Source: Calditrichaceae bacterium
Lineage (GTDB): Bacteria; Calditrichota; Calditrichia; RBG-13-44-9; J075
Length of the DNA stretch: 54,366 nt
NCBI GenBank assembly: GCA_013360445.1
Contig: JABWBP010000043.1
Span: forward strand, 1-54,366
Reading direction: 5' to 3'
Within the stretch, counting starts at the first letter, position 1. Every line of letters begins with the position of its first letter. Below are positions 15,130 to 22,634 of the stretch, piece by piece. Both the position numbers and the translations under genes were made by a program. The notes beneath the pieces were generated by a model. The model saw only the letters and a list, made by a program, of their open reading frames with translations. It was not told the DNA's origin and did not search any database.

Positions 15130-16128
15130 ATGGAAAGAAATCCTTCATTCGATGATAACGGCAACTTCACCTCCCTGCCTCCCCTTCCCCCGCCGCGCTG
15201 GGAAACCGTACGGCATAAGCGTCCCTGGTTGAACGCGCTGCTGTTCCTCGTAACCATTCTCACTACCATGATGATGGGCGCCAGCCTGTTGGGCTACGAG
15301 ATCGATGCGATCCTGCACGATTATTCCCTGCTGCTCAAGGGTTGGCCATACTCCTTTGCCGTGCTGCTGATCCTCACCTGCCACGAAATGGGGCATTACC
15401 TGGCCGCGCGCTGGCATAAAATTAACGTAACCCTGCCGTTTTACATTCCCCTGCCTATTCCTTACGCTTTTCATTTCGGCACCATGGGAGCGTTCATCCG
15501 CATCAAATCGCCCATTCCGGATCGCCGGGCGTTGATGGACGTGGCGGTAGGCGGTCCCCTGGCGGGATTCGCCGTCAGTTTGATATTTTTGGCTTACGGA
15601 TACCTCACTCTTCCGGATTTGAATGGGATTATCGCCCACGTGGAAACCATTCACCCCTGGGACACCCCCCGGGGGGAGGACGTGGCCACCCTCACCCTGG
15701 GAAAATCGCTGCTGTTCTATTTTTTCAACGACCTGGCCGGCGGCGGGCGGCTGCCTATGAGCGAGGTGTACCACTTTCCGTATATCTTTGCCGGGTGGGT
15801 GGGGCTGCTGGTCACGGCTATCAATTTGCTGCCCATCGGGCAGTTGGACGGCGGGCACGTTATGTATGCCCTGTTGGGGGGCCGGGCGAGCGTGATGAGT
15901 TGGACGGTATTTGCCGGGCTGGCCGGGTTGACCATTTTCCTCTACCTGCAGCGCGGGCCGGCCGGAACGATCTGGCTGCCCTGGATGATCATCCTCAGCC
16001 TGATCGGTTTCCGCCATCCCCCCACCCACAATGACGGGATCGAGCTGACCCCCGATCGCCGTTCCCTGGGCTGGCTGTGCCTGTTCATTTTTGTGATCAG
16101 TTTCATCCCGCTCCCGATCTACTTTTAA
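15130..16128 (+). CDS. Site-2 protease family M50 membrane protease, 332 aa
   Basis: This is an intramembrane zinc metalloprotease of the S2P/EGY1-like type. Zinc ligands are in HEMGH (near residues 85-89), followed by the LPFYIPLPIPYAFHFGTMGA segment typical of this subgroup. The third ligand is in NLLPIGQLDGGH near residues 233-244. About seven hydrophobic segments span the protein. No PDZ domain is visible, unlike RseP. It would cleave membrane-embedded substrates such as anti-sigma factors, but no candidate substrate is encoded nearby. The next gene starts 17 bases after the stop with a strong ribosome binding site, so the two are probably co-transcribed. Confidence 0.92.
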   Translation: MERNPSFDDNGNFTSLPPLPPPRWETVRHKRPWLNALLFLVTILTTMMMGASLLGYEIDAILHDYSLLLKGWPYSFAVLLILTCHEMGHYLAARWHKINVTLPFYIPLPIPYAFHFGTMGAFIRIKSPIPDRRALMDVAVGGPLAGFAVSLIFLAYGYLTLPDLNGIIAHVETIHPWDTPRGEDVATLTLGKSLLFYFFNDLAGGGRLPMSEVYHFPYIFAGWVGLLVTAINLLPIGQLDGGHVMYALLGGRASVMSWTVFAGLAGLTIFLYLQRGPAGTIWLPWMIILSLIGFRHPPTHNDGIELTPDRRSLGWLCLFIFVISFIPLPIYF

Positions 16129-16144
16129 CCGGGGAGGATTTTTC

Positions 16145-16735
16145 GTGACGATTTTATGGATTATCGCCCTGGCCATGACGGCCATTTTTTTGATGCTCCT
16201 GATGCTGCTTTTTCTGCGCAAAGCCCAGTTCGACGCCATTCACCAGAATTTTTTGGATTTGGAAGACGCTTATGGCGGACGGGTCATCCGGGGCGGTTTT
16301 GCAGTGCGGCCCCGCTACGCCGGCAGGTTCAAAGGACAGGATATTGTGGTGTCGATCAGCACTGAGAAGGCCGAAGGGGAGCGCCGCTACTATATCGCCG
16401 TTTCCATGGAGGCCGCTTCCCGGCTCAACTTTTTCATCAAGTCAACCGACTGGCTGGGGAAAAAGGACGTCGCCGAAGAACAGAAAGAGCGTACCCTTTC
16501 GATCCTGAACGGGCAGTATCTGTTAGAAGCGAAAAGCTCCGCGGACCTCAAAAAGGTCGATCTGGCAATTTTCGAGAAGTTAGTCGCCAATTTGCCTCCC
16601 TTTGCCTACATTTTGATCGGCAACAGCCGGATGCTGTTAGAGCGTATCTCCCAGCGGATTTTGGATGATACCAAATTAGAAGCCATGCAACCGGTATTCG
16701 AAGGGATGTATCAATTGAAAACGGCTTTAGAATAG
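16145..16735 (+). CDS. Membrane-anchored hypothetical protein, 196 aa
   Basis: The GTG start is preceded by GGGGAGGA. One hydrophobic anchor at residues 4-24 is followed by a basic stop-transfer (LRKAQ) and about 170 soluble residues of mixed alpha/beta character. I recognise no family. A similar layout (short anchor, then a globular domain beginning with a Gly-Arg-rich strand) is common among hypothetical proteins that accompany membrane proteases, so a link with the site-2 protease is suggested by position only. The TAG stop starts a family C word repeat. Confidence 0.7.
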   Translation: MTILWIIALAMTAIFLMLLMLLFLRKAQFDAIHQNFLDLEDAYGGRVIRGGFAVRPRYAGRFKGQDIVVSISTEKAEGERRYYIAVSMEAASRLNFFIKSTDWLGKKDVAEEQKERTLSILNGQYLLEAKSSADLKKVDLAIFEKLVANLPPFAYILIGNSRMLLERISQRILDDTKLEAMQPVFEGMYQLKTALE

Positions 16736-16831
16736 TGCGAAGGTGTTATGGTGTTTTAGCGCCGCTAAGCCTGCCGAAACAATGGAACACTAAAACGCCT
16801 GAACACTCGAACACATGAACACGTGAACACG
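16733..16831. repeat. Word palindrome, family C (GTGTTTTAG / GAACACTAAAAC words)
   Basis: It starts on the TAG stop (TAGTGCGAAGGTGTTATGG) and carries GGTGTTTTAGCG on the left and GAACACTAAAACGCC, GAACACTCGAACAC and ATGAACACGTGAACACG on the right. The left end aligns almost base for base with the end of the family C element at 24231-24342, read on the minus strand. Confidence 0.8.
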
Positions 16832-16846
16832 CAATTGTTGTGAACC

Positions 16847-17761
16847 ATGAATCCCATTGAAAATTTTCGCGCCGGCTACATCGCCGTGGTGGGCCTGCCC
16901 AACGTGGGCAAATCGACTTTGCTGAACCGCTTGCTGCATTTCAAGATTTCCATCGTTACGCCCAAACCGCAAACCACCCGGAAAAACGTGTTGGGCATCC
17001 TCAACGCGCCGCAGTACCAGATGGTATTCATCGACACCCCGGGAATCCTGGAGCCGCGCTACACTTTGCAGGAGAAGATGCTCAAAAGCGTCAAATCCGC
17101 CATCGCGGATGCGGATGTGTTAGTGTACATGGTGGACGCGGCGGAGCGGCGGCAAGCGCCGCAGGAAGTGCAAAAGCAAATGGCGCTAACCCAGAACAAA
17201 GCGGTAATCCTGGCGCTGAACAAGATCGATCTGCTCGAAAAACGGCAGCTTTTGCCGCTCATCGAGCAATATTCCAAGATTCATCCCTTCAAAGCCATCA
17301 TTCCCATTTCCGCAGAGAAGAGCGACGGTTTAGGCCAGCTTCTGGAAGAAATCGCCAAAAACCTGCCGTTCGGCCATCCTTTCTATCCCAGCGATTACCT
17401 CAGCGACCAGCAGGAGCGCTTTTTTGTGGCGGAAATCGTACGGGAAAAGATCTTCAAACTCTACGGAGAGGAGATTCCCTACTCCTGCCACGTGGAGATC
17501 GAGGAATTCCGGGAAGCCGCGCCATCGCCGGAGGAGCCGCAGGAGGGCAAGGATTACATCCGGGCGCTGATCCTGGTAGAAAAGCCCTCGCAGAAAGGCA
17601 TCCTGATCGGCAAGAAGGGCCAGGCGTTGAAAAAAGTGGGCTTGCTGGCGCGGGAGGAGATCGAAGCCTTTTTAGGGCGGCCGGTCTTTCTGGAACTGTT
17701 CGTAAAAGTGGCGGAAGACTGGCGGCGCAAAGAGGGTTTGCTGCGACGAATGGGGTATTGA
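16847..17761 (+). CDS. era: GTPase Era, 304 aa
   Basis: Era is an essential GTPase that binds the 3' end of 16S rRNA and helps 30S ribosome assembly. G1 is GLPNVGKS (16-23), G3 is DTPG (63-66) and G4 is NKID (125-128). The TTRKNVLGI switch region lies near 43-51. A C-terminal type II KH domain contains GILIGKKGQALKKVG near residues 252-266. Length is typical. An insertion of Pro and Glu residues (near 222-232) sits between the GTPase and KH parts. The nearest neighbours are an HAD phosphatase and the protease pair, both separated by word repeats, so it is probably transcribed alone or as the head of a small unit. Confidence 0.96.
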   Translation: MNPIENFRAGYIAVVGLPNVGKSTLLNRLLHFKISIVTPKPQTTRKNVLGILNAPQYQMVFIDTPGILEPRYTLQEKMLKSVKSAIADADVLVYMVDAAERRQAPQEVQKQMALTQNKAVILALNKIDLLEKRQLLPLIEQYSKIHPFKAIIPISAEKSDGLGQLLEEIAKNLPFGHPFYPSDYLSDQQERFFVAEIVREKIFKLYGEEIPYSCHVEIEEFREAAPSPEEPQEGKDYIRALILVEKPSQKGILIGKKGQALKKVGLLAREEIEAFLGRPVFLELFVKVAEDWRRKEGLLRRMGY

Positions 17762-17770
17762 GGGGGGGGG

Positions 17771-17860
17771 CGTAATGTGTAAAACGTAATGCGTAACTCG
17801 TAATAAGTATTCCGTATTCCGTTTTTTACGCATTACGAAATTCGCATTACGCGATACGTT
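17771..17860. repeat. Word palindrome, family E (CGTAATGCGTAA words)
   Basis: The words CGTAATGTGTAAAACGTAATG and CGTAACTCGTAATAAG on the left are answered by TACGCATTACGAAATTCGC and ATTACGCGATACG on the right. A second copy of this vocabulary lies at 49889-49936. Confidence 0.8.
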
Positions 17861-17880
17861 TCACTTTTGAAAGGAGTTCG

Positions 17881-18588
17881 ATGAATTCTTACCGCTCGCA
17901 GCGCAAATTGCTGTTGTTCGACGTGGACGGAACCCTGATTTTGACCCGCGGGCGGGGACGCCAGGCCATGGTCGCGGCGGCGGAGGCGGAATTCGGGCGA
18001 CCGATCCGCATGGAGTTCAAAGATTTTGCCGGCTCTACCGACCGCCGGATCATCGCCGAAATGCTGGCGAAAAACGGCATCGCGGTGGAGAATCCGGAAA
18101 CCGCCCTGCATCGGGTACTGGTGCGCTACCTGAAAGAGCTGCAACCGCTGATGAGCGCTCCCGGCACCGTGGAAATACTGCCCGGGGTAAAAAACCTCTT
18201 GGAAGCCGTCTCGCGCAACGGAGAATTCGTTCCGGGGCTGCTCACCGGCAACATCGAGCAGGGAGCGCGGATCAAATTGGAAGCGGCGGGATTGAATTCC
18301 TACTTCTCATTCGGCGCGTACGGCGACGACCACGCGGACCGCAACCAACTGCCCGGCTTCGCCCTGCGGCGGGCGGAAGCGCTCTGCGGAGAAAATTTTC
18401 CCGCGGAGAGCGTCTGGATCATCGGCGATACGCCCAAAGACGTGGAGTGCGCCAGAGTAAACCGGCTGCGCAGCTTAGCCGTGGCCACCAGCGCCTGGAG
18501 CGTCGCCGACTTAATGGAACATTCCCCCGACGCCGCGCTGCCGAACTTTGCCGACACCGAAGCGGTTTTGAAGGTTCTTAGAGCCTGA
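17881..18588 (+). CDS. HAD-superfamily phosphatase, 235 aa
   Basis: This is a haloacid dehalogenase-type hydrolase of the phosphoglycolate phosphatase/beta-phosphoglucomutase-like branch. The nucleophile motif is LLFDVDGT (13-20), motif II is LLTGN (near 120), a motif III lysine lies in the following helix (ARIKLEAAG), and motif IV is VWIIGDTPKDVECAR (near 179-193). A helical cap follows motif I. The substrate cannot be assigned, and phosphoglycolate is one possibility. The start is well supported by GAAAGGAGTTCG just upstream of the ATG. Confidence 0.9.
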   Translation: MNSYRSQRKLLLFDVDGTLILTRGRGRQAMVAAAEAEFGRPIRMEFKDFAGSTDRRIIAEMLAKNGIAVENPETALHRVLVRYLKELQPLMSAPGTVEILPGVKNLLEAVSRNGEFVPGLLTGNIEQGARIKLEAAGLNSYFSFGAYGDDHADRNQLPGFALRRAEALCGENFPAESVWIIGDTPKDVECARVNRLRSLAVATSAWSVADLMEHSPDAALPNFADTEAVLKVLRA

Positions 18589-18611
18589 ATTCAACGTATT
18601 GGGGTGTTTCC

Positions 18612-18642
18612 CAACCCGAAACTCAAAACTCGAAACTATAAA
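18612..18642. repeat. Short word repeat, family K (AACTCGAAACT)
   Basis: Direct words ACCCGAAACTCAAAACTCG and AAACT run up to the ribosome binding site of the next gene. Only a short, unpaired tract is visible. Confidence 0.35.
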
Positions 18643-18654
18643 GAGGAGCCTGCC

Positions 18655-19359
18655 ATGGCGCTATCTTCCGAATTCGCCGGTTTCCCGAAAACGGCGGTGC
18701 AGTTCTTCCGGGAATTGTCCGAGAATAACGATAAACAATGGTTCGAGGCGCACCGGAAGACCTATGAAACGCAGGTGCTGGCTCCCGCGCAGGCGTTCGT
18801 AATCGCGCTGGGCAAGCGCCTGGCCGCCATTTCCCCGAAGGTTGTGGCGGATCCCCGCATCGACCAGTCAATTTTCCGCCTCTACCGCGATATTCGCTTC
18901 AGCAAGGATAAAGCGCCGTTCAAAACCCACCTGGGCATCTTATTCTGGGAAGGACCGCATAAAAAGATGGAAAATTCGGGGTACTACTTTCAATTGGACG
19001 GTTCGGGAATTTTCTTAGGCGCGGGGCTGTACATGTTTCCGCCTTACATCATGGAAACCTACCGCCAGTCCGTGGTGCATCCCGTTCACGGCCCGGCGCT
19101 GGCAAAAGCGGCGCAGGCGGTTGCCAAACATCCCGATTGCAAAATCGGCGGCGACAAATACAAAAAAACGCCCCGCGGCTACGACGCCGGCCATCCCCTG
19201 GCGGATTGGCTGCTCTACAAAGGGCTGTACGCCTATTGGGAAGGCGGCCACCCCGCGGAGCTGCACTCCCCCGCTTTTGCGGATTTTTGTTTCGCCAAAT
19301 TCAAAGATTTATCCCCCCTGCACCACTGGATGAGAGAGATGACCGAACGGGTAAGATAG
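18655..19359 (+). CDS. DUF2461 family protein, 234 aa
   Basis: The DUF2461/TIGR02453 family is widespread and functionally uncharacterised. Seen here are the family landmarks NDKQWFEAHRKTYE near residue 24, FRLYRDIRFSKDKAPFKTH near residues 74-92, and the GSGIFLGAGLYMFPP segment near 116-130. An open frame continues upstream to 18604, but the ATG at 18655 has AAAGAGGAG in front of it and matches the usual N-terminus. No signal peptide or membrane segment is present. Confidence 0.92.
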   Translation: MALSSEFAGFPKTAVQFFRELSENNDKQWFEAHRKTYETQVLAPAQAFVIALGKRLAAISPKVVADPRIDQSIFRLYRDIRFSKDKAPFKTHLGILFWEGPHKKMENSGYYFQLDGSGIFLGAGLYMFPPYIMETYRQSVVHPVHGPALAKAAQAVAKHPDCKIGGDKYKKTPRGYDAGHPLADWLLYKGLYAYWEGGHPAELHSPAFADFCFAKFKDLSPLHHWMREMTERVR

Positions 19360-19395
19360 ACTGTAAAAATTTAAAAACACAATTGTGGAACGAAC

Positions 19396-20481
19396 ATGGG
19401 CAAGAAGAACAAAAAGCAGAGCCAGAAACGCCGCCAGGCCAAATCATTGAAGCGGCGCAGCGAAAAAAAAGAGTGGCGCAAACTCCGGCCCAAGAAAGCA
19501 GCCCCGCAGTTGCCGGGGATGCCCGGGATGCCGGGGGGACTGCCCGGCAACCTCCCCCCGGCCATGCAGGGGCAAATGCAGAAAATTTTCGATTTTGCCC
19601 AGCCGCTGTTTTTAACCGGCGATTTCAATGACGCCTCCCAGGCCGAGCGAACCGCGTTCGTGGTTCAGGGTTTCCATAAAGCCTTTTCCGAAAAGGACCT
19701 GCAAAAGCGGGCATCTATGCTGCTGCCGGTGCAGGAAGCCTATTCGCAACTGGCGCGCGCGGAACAAGATTTCGAGGAATTGGCGGAGCTGCTGCTCAAG
19801 CGCCATATTCAGGTTTTTCCCAATATCCATGGCCCGGAAGAACGCAGCCGCTACACCGCGGAGGAATTAGCCGCAGCCATGGATCTCGAAACCTTTTTGC
19901 CGGAAAAAGAACTCCCCCGGGAGCGGGAAATCGGCGCTGCAACCGCCGTCCCCGCCCCGGATCCGGAAGCGGTTCGCTCCCTGCTCAGCCCGGAAGAACA
20001 GGCGGGTTTGGCAGAATTGCAAGATTATTTGAAAGCCAACTATCAACAGATCGACTTCATCGCCCCGGATAACCCGGTGCTGCCCAAAGCGCTGGATTTC
20101 CAAAACCGGGTGTTAGACCTCTTCCGGCGCTACCTGGAATATCTCCAACTGCCGGTGGAAGAGATTGCCGCGCACCGGGGCAATTTACAGTCTTTTCTCG
20201 ATCCCTTCTTGAAAGAGTCCCACCGCGCCACCCTGTTGAACTGCACCGCCGACCAGGTGGAGGAATATCTGCTGGATTACTACCTCCGCAAGGTGGAGCA
20301 CGGCCCGGAAGGCGAGGCTATCCTGCCGGATTCCTTCGCCGCCTTTTTCAGGTTTGCAGGGAAAATGGGATACCTGGAAGCGGTGGAGCCGATATTGGAG
20401 CGCATCGAAGAGTGCCGGGAAGAGTATGCGGAGCTGACCGGCGAGGCGGGGGAAGAAGCGGAAGACGAAGAAGAGGAGTGA
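19396..20481 (+). CDS. Charge-polarised hypothetical protein, 361 aa
   Basis: I recognise no family. The first 35 residues are strongly basic (MGKKNKKQSQKRRQAKSLKR). They are followed by a Pro-Gly-Met low-complexity stretch (PGMPGMPGGLPG, residues 41-52), then a helical body of about 280 residues, and a very acidic C-terminus ending in a run of Glu and Asp. The basic tail could bind RNA or DNA and the acidic tail could oppose it, but that is inference. The gene follows DUF2461 by 36 bases and precedes a Uma2 gene. Confidence 0.65.
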   Translation: MGKKNKKQSQKRRQAKSLKRRSEKKEWRKLRPKKAAPQLPGMPGMPGGLPGNLPPAMQGQMQKIFDFAQPLFLTGDFNDASQAERTAFVVQGFHKAFSEKDLQKRASMLLPVQEAYSQLARAEQDFEELAELLLKRHIQVFPNIHGPEERSRYTAEELAAAMDLETFLPEKELPREREIGAATAVPAPDPEAVRSLLSPEEQAGLAELQDYLKANYQQIDFIAPDNPVLPKALDFQNRVLDLFRRYLEYLQLPVEEIAAHRGNLQSFLDPFLKESHRATLLNCTADQVEEYLLDYYLRKVEHGPEGEAILPDSFAAFFRFAGKMGYLEAVEPILERIEECREEYAELTGEAGEEAEDEEEE

Positions 20482-20608
20482 AGATGTGCCGATACCTTTG
20501 GGGCGGGAATCTTTTCGCCGGAGGATTGCGGGGAGAGCAGTTTTTTGAATTGCAAAAGCCCGGCAGGGCGGTTATCTTTAAGCGAATCAATTCGGAAGGA
20601 ACGGAAAG

Positions 20609-21082
20609 ATGAACTGGCAGGAAGTGTGCGACAATCCGCTTTTGAAGGATCTCCCCTTCAAGATCGAGCTTAACGAGTGGGGGCAAATCGTTATGACGCC
20701 GGCGTCCAATAAACACGGGCATTACCAGTCGAATATTATCCGTTATTTAGGGCAGGAAATATCGACAGGGGATCTTATTGCAGAATGTTCTGTACAAACT
20801 CCTGAAGGCGTTAAAGTGGCAGATGTTGTCTGGCTATCGGACCAATTTTTAAAGGCACACGGGTATCATACACCCTACATGCAGGCCCCGGAACTCTGCA
20901 TCGAAATTCTCTCTCCTTCCAACACCAATGAAGAAATGCAGCACAAAATGCAATTGTATTTCACGGCCGGGGCAAAAGAGGTCTGGCTGTGCGATGAATC
21001 CGGCCAATTACGCTTTTTTGACCCGGGAGGAGAGTTAGAGCGTTCCCGGTTATTCCCCAATTTCCCTGCCCAACTGCCCTGA
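20609..21082 (+). CDS. Uma2-family endonuclease-like protein, short form, 157 aa
   Basis: This is a compact Uma2/DUF820 member without the N-terminal extension seen in the copy at 5651. The visible core includes a QIVMTP strand near residue 27, SNKHGHYQSNI near 33-43, VKVADVVWLS near 68 (the central Asp), ELCIEILSPSNT near 94-105 (the Glu of the active site) and AGAKEVWLCD near 119-128. The start has GGAACGGAAAG upstream. It is the last gene before a bidirectional terminator. Confidence 0.88.
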   Translation: MNWQEVCDNPLLKDLPFKIELNEWGQIVMTPASNKHGHYQSNIIRYLGQEISTGDLIAECSVQTPEGVKVADVVWLSDQFLKAHGYHTPYMQAPELCIEILSPSNTNEEMQHKMQLYFTAGAKEVWLCDESGQLRFFDPGGELERSRLFPNFPAQLP

Positions 21083-21098
21083 AAACCTGCTAAAACAT

Positions 21099-21142
21099 AA
21101 TTGCCAATTGGCAATTGATAATTGGCAACTGGCAATTAATAA
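21099..21142. repeat. Word palindrome, family L (AATTGGCAATTG words)
   Basis: ATTGCCAATTGGCAATTG is followed by ATAATTGGCAACTGGCAATT. The words are self-complementary, so the tract can fold in several registers. Confidence 0.65.
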
Positions 21143-21172
21143 TAGCGTGAAAAAATTCAAATATCTCTGATT

Positions 21173-21195
21173 AAGGGCTTTCGCCCTTTTTATTG
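21173..21195. terminator. Rho-independent terminator between convergent genes
   Basis: The stem AAGGGC/GCCCTT with loop TTTC is followed by TTTTTATT on the plus strand. It lies between the Uma2 gene and the convergent gene ending at 21235. Confidence 0.75.
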
Positions 21196-21234
21196 TACCA
21201 CTGAACGCTAATGTGTTTCAATAACTCTGTGCGC

Positions 21235-22389
21235 TCAGTTGGGTACATTATTTTTTTCTGGCTCCCCTCCCACCTCATCTAAAACCTTGTTCAGGGTGGC
21301 CCCGATAGCTTTGCGGTAGCGAATCAGGAAATTGGGGTTTTCGATATTGGCCTGGAAGGTAAAAATGCGGTTCAAATAGACCGGCAGGTAGAAACTTACC
21401 GGCAGGTTGTTGGCCGCGTAGGTTTCCATCTGCTTGAGATCCTCCTGGTTGGCGCTGTAGAACTGTTTGTACTCCGGGATCACTTCCTGGGCGACCTCGT
21501 TGCCGTCCACCTTCACCCCGCCGTAATTGTAGATGGAAAGGGCGCGGGATTTGAAATATTTCAGCAGGGCGTATTTAACGGTGTCGAGGTTGCGGGCAAC
21601 GGTGCCGAATTTGAGCACTTCCTCCGCGTACATGCCTAAATCCTGCCCCTGGTAGGTCTGGCTCAGCTCCAGGGTTTTCTGCAGAAAATCCTCTTTTTTG
21701 CGCTTGGCGGTGTGCAGTTTTTTAGTGCTCTCGAAATCGAAATCGAACGGCTCCCCGCTGGGCGCCACCACGGACATTTTGCAAAACGGTTGCACCACAA
21801 AATCCGCGGAGAGGGTAGGCGAATAGTGGAAAGCGTAGCCGAGGTTGAATCCGAAACCCTCCCGGGTGATCTCATCCGTCAAATAGAAGTAGAGCGCCGC
21901 TTCTTCCCCGGTGATGACGATCTGGTCGAGCTGGGTGCTTTCCCGCTCGAACACTTTTTCATCGTGCAACAGCTCGAAATATGCTTTCAGGGACATGCCC
22001 GGATCGTTCCCCGGCAGCACCCCGGCAATGACCGGCTGCTCTTCATGGTTCCAGATCACCAGTTTGATGGGATCGGCGTTCTCTTTCAAATAGGGATTAT
22101 TATTCAAATTTTCCAGCACCAGGCTCCGCCCCGGGAACTTGTTGATGTAACTTGCCGGCACTTTCAACAGTTTGCACAACTCCTTGAGGGCCGAGAGGGT
22201 AATGAAATAGCGTTTGTTATTGATCAGCACGGTAAGCAGCCCTTCCTCGTCGGTGGTGAAGCTCAACTGCTGGATTTGCTCCGCAAGCGGCTCCGCCTCC
22301 ACCCGGTCGGCAAACTGGAGCGCGCTCTGAATATCATCAAAAATGCCGCCTTCCGGCACTAACACTCTTCCGAAACGATAGTAATCCAT
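21235..22389 (-). CDS. DUF932-like hypothetical protein, 384 aa
   Basis: This soluble protein has no signal. A middle segment (ALKELCKLLKVPASYINKFP near residues 67-86), followed by IKLVIWNHEEQPVIAGVLPG near 108-127, resembles phage/plasmid-associated DUF932 proteins, which often have this order. I am not certain of the family. The ribosome binding site GAAGGAGA precedes the ATG. The gene lies downstream of rng on the same strand but is separated from it by a composite word repeat, so a shared transcript is uncertain. No other phage or plasmid gene is nearby. Confidence 0.55.
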   Translation of the reverse strand: MDYYRFGRVLVPEGGIFDDIQSALQFADRVEAEPLAEQIQQLSFTTDEEGLLTVLINNKRYFITLSALKELCKLLKVPASYINKFPGRSLVLENLNNNPYLKENADPIKLVIWNHEEQPVIAGVLPGNDPGMSLKAYFELLHDEKVFERESTQLDQIVITGEEAALYFYLTDEITREGFGFNLGYAFHYSPTLSADFVVQPFCKMSVVAPSGEPFDFDFESTKKLHTAKRKKEDFLQKTLELSQTYQGQDLGMYAEEVLKFGTVARNLDTVKYALLKYFKSRALSIYNYGGVKVDGNEVAQEVIPEYKQFYSANQEDLKQMETYAANNLPVSFYLPVYLNRIFTFQANIENPNFLIRYRKAIGATLNKVLDEVGGEPEKNNVPN

Positions 22390-22431
22390 TAAAAAAATCT
22401 CCTTCGATAAAAGGTTGATAAAAAGGGTTGC

Positions 22432-22634
22432 GGTGCGACGGTGTTCAAGTGTTTATGATAGAGAACCAAAACTTAAAACGTAAAACCCGAGTCACTATTC
22501 AGGCGTTTTGCCACAGAGGCCACAGAGAGCACAGAGACATAAAAAAATTCCTAATCAAATCACAAATACAGGGATATAAGGCTCTAAATACCCGAAACTA
22601 AAACACTCGAACACCATAACACCCGAACGCTGTT
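22432..22634. repeat. Composite element: family D copy nested in family C words
   Basis: The outer words are family C (ACGGTGTTCAAGTGTTT on the left; AAACACTCGAACACCATAAC and ACCCGAAC on the right). Inside them lies an inverted, shortened copy of the family D element, with CACTATTCAGGCGTTTTGCC, ACAGAG words and TACAGGGATATAAGGCTCT. The nesting implies that family D arrived after, or recombined into, a family C element. Confidence 0.75.

Noticed and set aside
15145-16239. 364-codon minus-strand frame over the site-2 protease
   Set aside because: It lies antisense to an intact HEMGH protease and has no recognisable product.
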